From: Lobulomyces angularis
Taxonomy: Eukaryota; Chytridiomycota; Chytridiomycetes; Lobulomycetales; Lobulomycetaceae
Assembly: GCA_027604685.1 (NCBI GenBank)
Contig: JADHYX010000300.1
Location: 7,286 to 17,364, forward strand
Reading direction: 5' to 3'
Length of the DNA stretch: 10,079 bases
Positions 7,774 to 10,079 of the stretch are shown here, piece after piece. The notes below the pieces were generated by a model. The model ran no database searches and was not told the DNA's origin. It saw nothing but the letters and a program-made list of their open reading frames with translations. Within the stretch, counting starts at the first letter, position 1; each line of letters starts with the position of its first letter. A program made the position numbers and the translations under genes.

Positions 7774-9234
7774 ATGAAAGTTGTCCTAGGAACAATGACA
7801 TTTGGCACTGGTTTTTTATTTTTCAGTTTATTTTTTTTTTAATATTGGTTTTTTTCTAGGAGTTGGTGGTCGATTAAATGTTGAAGAAAAAATTAAAGAC
7901 ATCTTAATTGAATTTAAAAAGTATGGTGACGAATTAGGTATGTTCTTTATATAATTGATTAATTTCGTACTAGAAATTACTCATTTTAGAATTAACTAAA
8001 ACTAAACTTTAAAAAAAACAATTTCGATCTACTAACTTCTTTCATTTAAGATACCGCTAGGATGTATTGTGATGGGAACACTGAAGAAGTTTTGGGTGCA
8101 ATGGGAGTCTCTAAAGAACCATTTAATTTTAAAATAGCAACAAAAGTTTATCCGGCATTACCTGGAATGCACTCACCGGAAAACTTGAAAGAAACTTTTT
8201 CTCAATCATTGAAAGCATTAAAAACTAATTATGTGGAAATTTTTTATCTACACGCACCAGGTAAAAAAAATAAATTCTGTACATACAAAAATTCATTTGT
8301 AAATGTTTAGATCATGGAACTCCCTTCGCAGTAACTTTAAAAGCTGTTGACGAACTTTATAAAGCTGGTCATTTCAAGTATTTTGCATTGTCAAATTTTG
8401 CTGCTTGGGAAGTCATGCAAATTTATTCGGTAATAATATGCTTTAATTAATATTTTTTTCTTTTCCTATTAATCTTACCATCACTCCACTAGATTTGCAG
8501 AGAAAATAATTATATTTTGCCTACCATTTATCAAGGTGTGCTCTATTAAATTTTTGTTTTTAATAGCGGTTTTAGGAATGTACAACGCCTTAACAAGAAA
8601 TGTAGAGAGTGAATTATTTCCATGTATCAGGTTTTTAATATTTTAATTTTTTTTTTTTTTTTTTGGCTGATTTTTTTAATTGTAAACATAGGGAATTGGG
8701 TATCAAGTTTTATGCATACAATCCTATTTGCGGTGGAGTTTTGAGTGGAAGGTACACCTTGGAAAATTTCGGTGAAGAAATTTTGGATGGTAATTAATGT
8801 CTTTTTAAAGATACTTGTTAGAGTTACTTTTTTAATCAAGGTTCTCGTTTTGATCAAAACACTACTCAAGGTAAAAGATACCGAGAAAGGTATTGGAATA
8901 AACTGTATTTTGAAGGTAAAAATATCTTTAATTACTATGAAATGACATTTTTTGAACACTGGTTTTTTTTTCAGCTGTGGAGGATATTAAAAAAGTTTGT
9001 GCCAAGTATAAAATTTCCCTGCCAGATGCCGCTCATCGTTGGTTGTCTCATCACTCTAAACTTGATGAAAAATTAGGAGATGCTATTATTGTTGGTGTTT
9101 CATCCCTTGAACATGCAATTACAAATTTGCGAGCTTCAGTCACCGAAGAAAAATTGCCGTATGAAGTAGTCGCTGCCTTTGATGATTTTGGATGGGATAA
9201 GACAAAGTCGATGAGTGTCAATTACTTTAGATAA
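7774..9234 (+). CDS. Aldo-keto reductase, AKR7 (aflatoxin aldehyde reductase) type, complete, 9 exons
   Basis: NADPH-dependent reductase of aldehydes and ketones, expected in the cytosol; AKR7 relatives reduce dialdehydes such as that of aflatoxin B1 and succinic semialdehyde. Exons: 7774-7810, 7860-7937, 8051-8260, 8311-8429, 8493-8535, 8576-8630, 8692-8789, 8841-8915, 8975-9234; phases agree and give 324 residues, close to the family's 325-360. It begins with the first barrel strand VVLGTMTFGTG. The catalytic tetrad is visible as Asp39 (DTARMY), Tyr44, Lys70 (IATK) and His106 (YLHAPD). Family blocks follow: LSNFAAWEV, LPTIYQGMYNALTR and ELFPC, FYAYNPICGGVLSGRY, RYRERYW, HRWLSHHSKL, GDAIIVGVSSLEH, and the typical C-terminal end NYFR. 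Introns 2 and 7 end in AAG (TTTAAG, ATCAAG); intron 2 carries a perfect TACTAAC branch site. Exon 1 is just 37 bases. True substrate is not predictable. Confidence 0.95.
8030..8036 (+). other. Branch-point sequence TACTAAC in AKR7 intron 2
   Basis: An exact copy of the consensus branch site known from yeast introns, with its branch A 15 bases before the intron's last base. It supports use of the AAG acceptor at 8048-8050; the join restores the DTARMY catalytic block in frame. Confidence 0.65.
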
Positions 9235-9612
9235 GTTCATGAAAACAAATGAAGGAAATCATTTTAAGCTTTCTTTTGCTAAATACTTTAAACTGCTGGC
9301 TCTCATTATCAAAATATTGAGTATTTGAAAATTTGATTAATTGAAAACAAAAAAAATTTTTTTCACTATTCCAAATTTGTTATATCAAGTTTTTAAACAT
9401 ACATTAAACATTGGAATTTTAAACTTTGACCAAAATTACAATGTGCTCTACATCACCAGTTCATATTAGAATAATTCAATTAGGGGTGGTACACAATTAT
9501 CTGTGATACTGACAAACCTTAATCTATTTTTGACTTGCTGGCAATTGCCACAGCGAAATTTGATCTCATTAAAAAATTTATACTTCAAAAAAAAAAAAAA
9601 AAAAGAACCTAC
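9235..9612. other. Intergenic region between AKR7 and SEC12-like genes
   Basis: Holds the AKR7 3' untranslated region and the upstream region of the SEC12-like gene. It ends with an 18-base A run (9587-9604) 8 bases before the ATG. No tRNA, repeat or convincing open frame was found; open frames on either strand here run into the poly-A and read as low-complexity shadow. Confidence 0.6.
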
Positions 9613-10079
9613 ATGCTTAAAGTTGCAATTCCAATTTCTAATATACAAATTTTTCCTAATCAAAACAAATTCTATGTTGGAGGAGGTGGTGGTCAAAATA
9701 AAAACGGCATCAAAAACCAAATTTGCTGCTTAGAATTTAAAGATAATACACTTAAACTAACCTCAACTTTTCAATGGTCAAATGAGGAAGATAGCTGTAC
9801 AAGCTTAGCAATAAATCCTGTGGTAAGTTAAATTAATTTTAATTTTAAATATTTCTTTTTTTTTTATTACCTGTTTTTCTAAAAAAAATTTTATTTTATT
9901 TTTATTTTTAAGGACAAAGTTTTAGTAGCAGGAATAAATTCTAGTGATGAAAGTATAGAAAAAGGAAACAATTTAAATTGTAGATTTTACAGAATTGAAA
10001 ATAATGCAAATAATGAATTAATCCATGAAAAATCCATTAAAACGGTAGACTGCTTAACTGGAGAGCATTATCAAGTAAA
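9613..10079 (+). CDS. SEC12-like guanine-nucleotide exchange factor for Sar1, 5' part (cut by right edge)
   Basis: Sec12 (PREB in animals) is an ER-membrane WD40-propeller protein that loads GTP on Sar1 to start COPII vesicle coats. Exon 1 is 9613-9822; exon 2 starts at 9913 after a TTTTTAAG acceptor and runs to the edge, where CAA|GTAAA (GT at 10075-10076) may be the next donor. About 125 residues are seen. Family signatures: first blade YVGGGGGQNKNGIKNQI, the Gly-rich loop and following Asn typical of Sec12; EEDSCTSLAINP; and VAGINSSDESIEKGNNLNCR, matching the AGINSS-x-E-x-I-x-KGxN block that precedes the Sec12 catalytic K-loop region; then TVDCLTGEHYQ. The ATG chosen is followed by a beta-strand typical of the first blade, so the start is likely, although fungal members often begin some residues earlier. 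Remaining blades and the C-terminal membrane anchor lie outside the window. Confidence 0.85.

Noticed and set aside
8627..8959. Minus-strand open frame of 110 codons
   Set aside because: Runs across AKR7 exons 7-8 and introns on the opposite strand; low-complexity Ile/Lys/Thr composition.
9466..9720. Minus-strand open frame opposite the SEC12-like exon 1
   Set aside because: Overlaps the conserved SEC12 first blade and includes a poly-Phe made by the A run; a shadow.
1..10079. CRISPR array, tRNA or rRNA gene, insertion sequence, virus-like gene
   Set aside because: No regularly spaced repeats with spacers, no cloverleaf candidate and no transposase or viral motif were seen; gene structure is eukaryotic throughout.

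Overview
The window is nuclear DNA from a eukaryote, most likely an AT-rich fungus and probably an early-diverging one. The genes are packed closely, each is cut by introns mostly 40-75 bases long (GT...AG, standard genetic code), and non-coding DNA is dominated by runs of A, T and AAAAT-type simple sequence. The F1 beta, AKR7-type reductase and Sec12-like proteins read like fungal family members. The organism cannot be named from the sequence alone.

Left part (40-3495): a divergent pair of nuclear genes for mitochondrial F1-ATPase subunits. The delta subunit (ATP16, minus strand, cut by the left edge) and the beta subunit (ATP2, plus strand, 8 exons, complete) point away from each other across about 785 bases. 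That interval holds simple repeats and a stretch of about 500 bases (802-1299) with fewer stop codons than expected and a degenerate ~36-base tandem repeat. It is possibly a decayed gene.

Middle (4085-7657): an unrecognised small gene (3 exons) encodes a predicted single-pass membrane protein with eight extracellular cysteines, six N-glycosylation sequons and one transmembrane helix. It converges on a 6-exon minus-strand gene for an EST1/SMG7-like protein (nonsense-mediated decay or telomere factor). A perfect hairpin with AATAAA at its loop lies between them.

Right part (7774-10079): a 9-exon aldo-keto reductase of the AKR7 (aflatoxin aldehyde reductase) type, divergent from the EST1/SMG7 gene over only 116 bases, followed by the first two exons of a SEC12-like gene, the guanine-nucleotide exchange factor for Sar1 in ER export, cut by the right edge.

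Apart from the two ATP synthase subunits, the genes have no evident shared pathway. The most notable signals are the frequent use of AAG 3' splice sites (6 of 25 reconstructed introns, mostly the longer ones), the unknown cysteine-rich receptor-like protein with a possible missing signal-peptide exon, long homopolymers just upstream of start codons, and the possible gene relic between ATP16 and ATP2. All exon joins were built by hand from reading frame, splice sites and remembered family conservation. No search was run.
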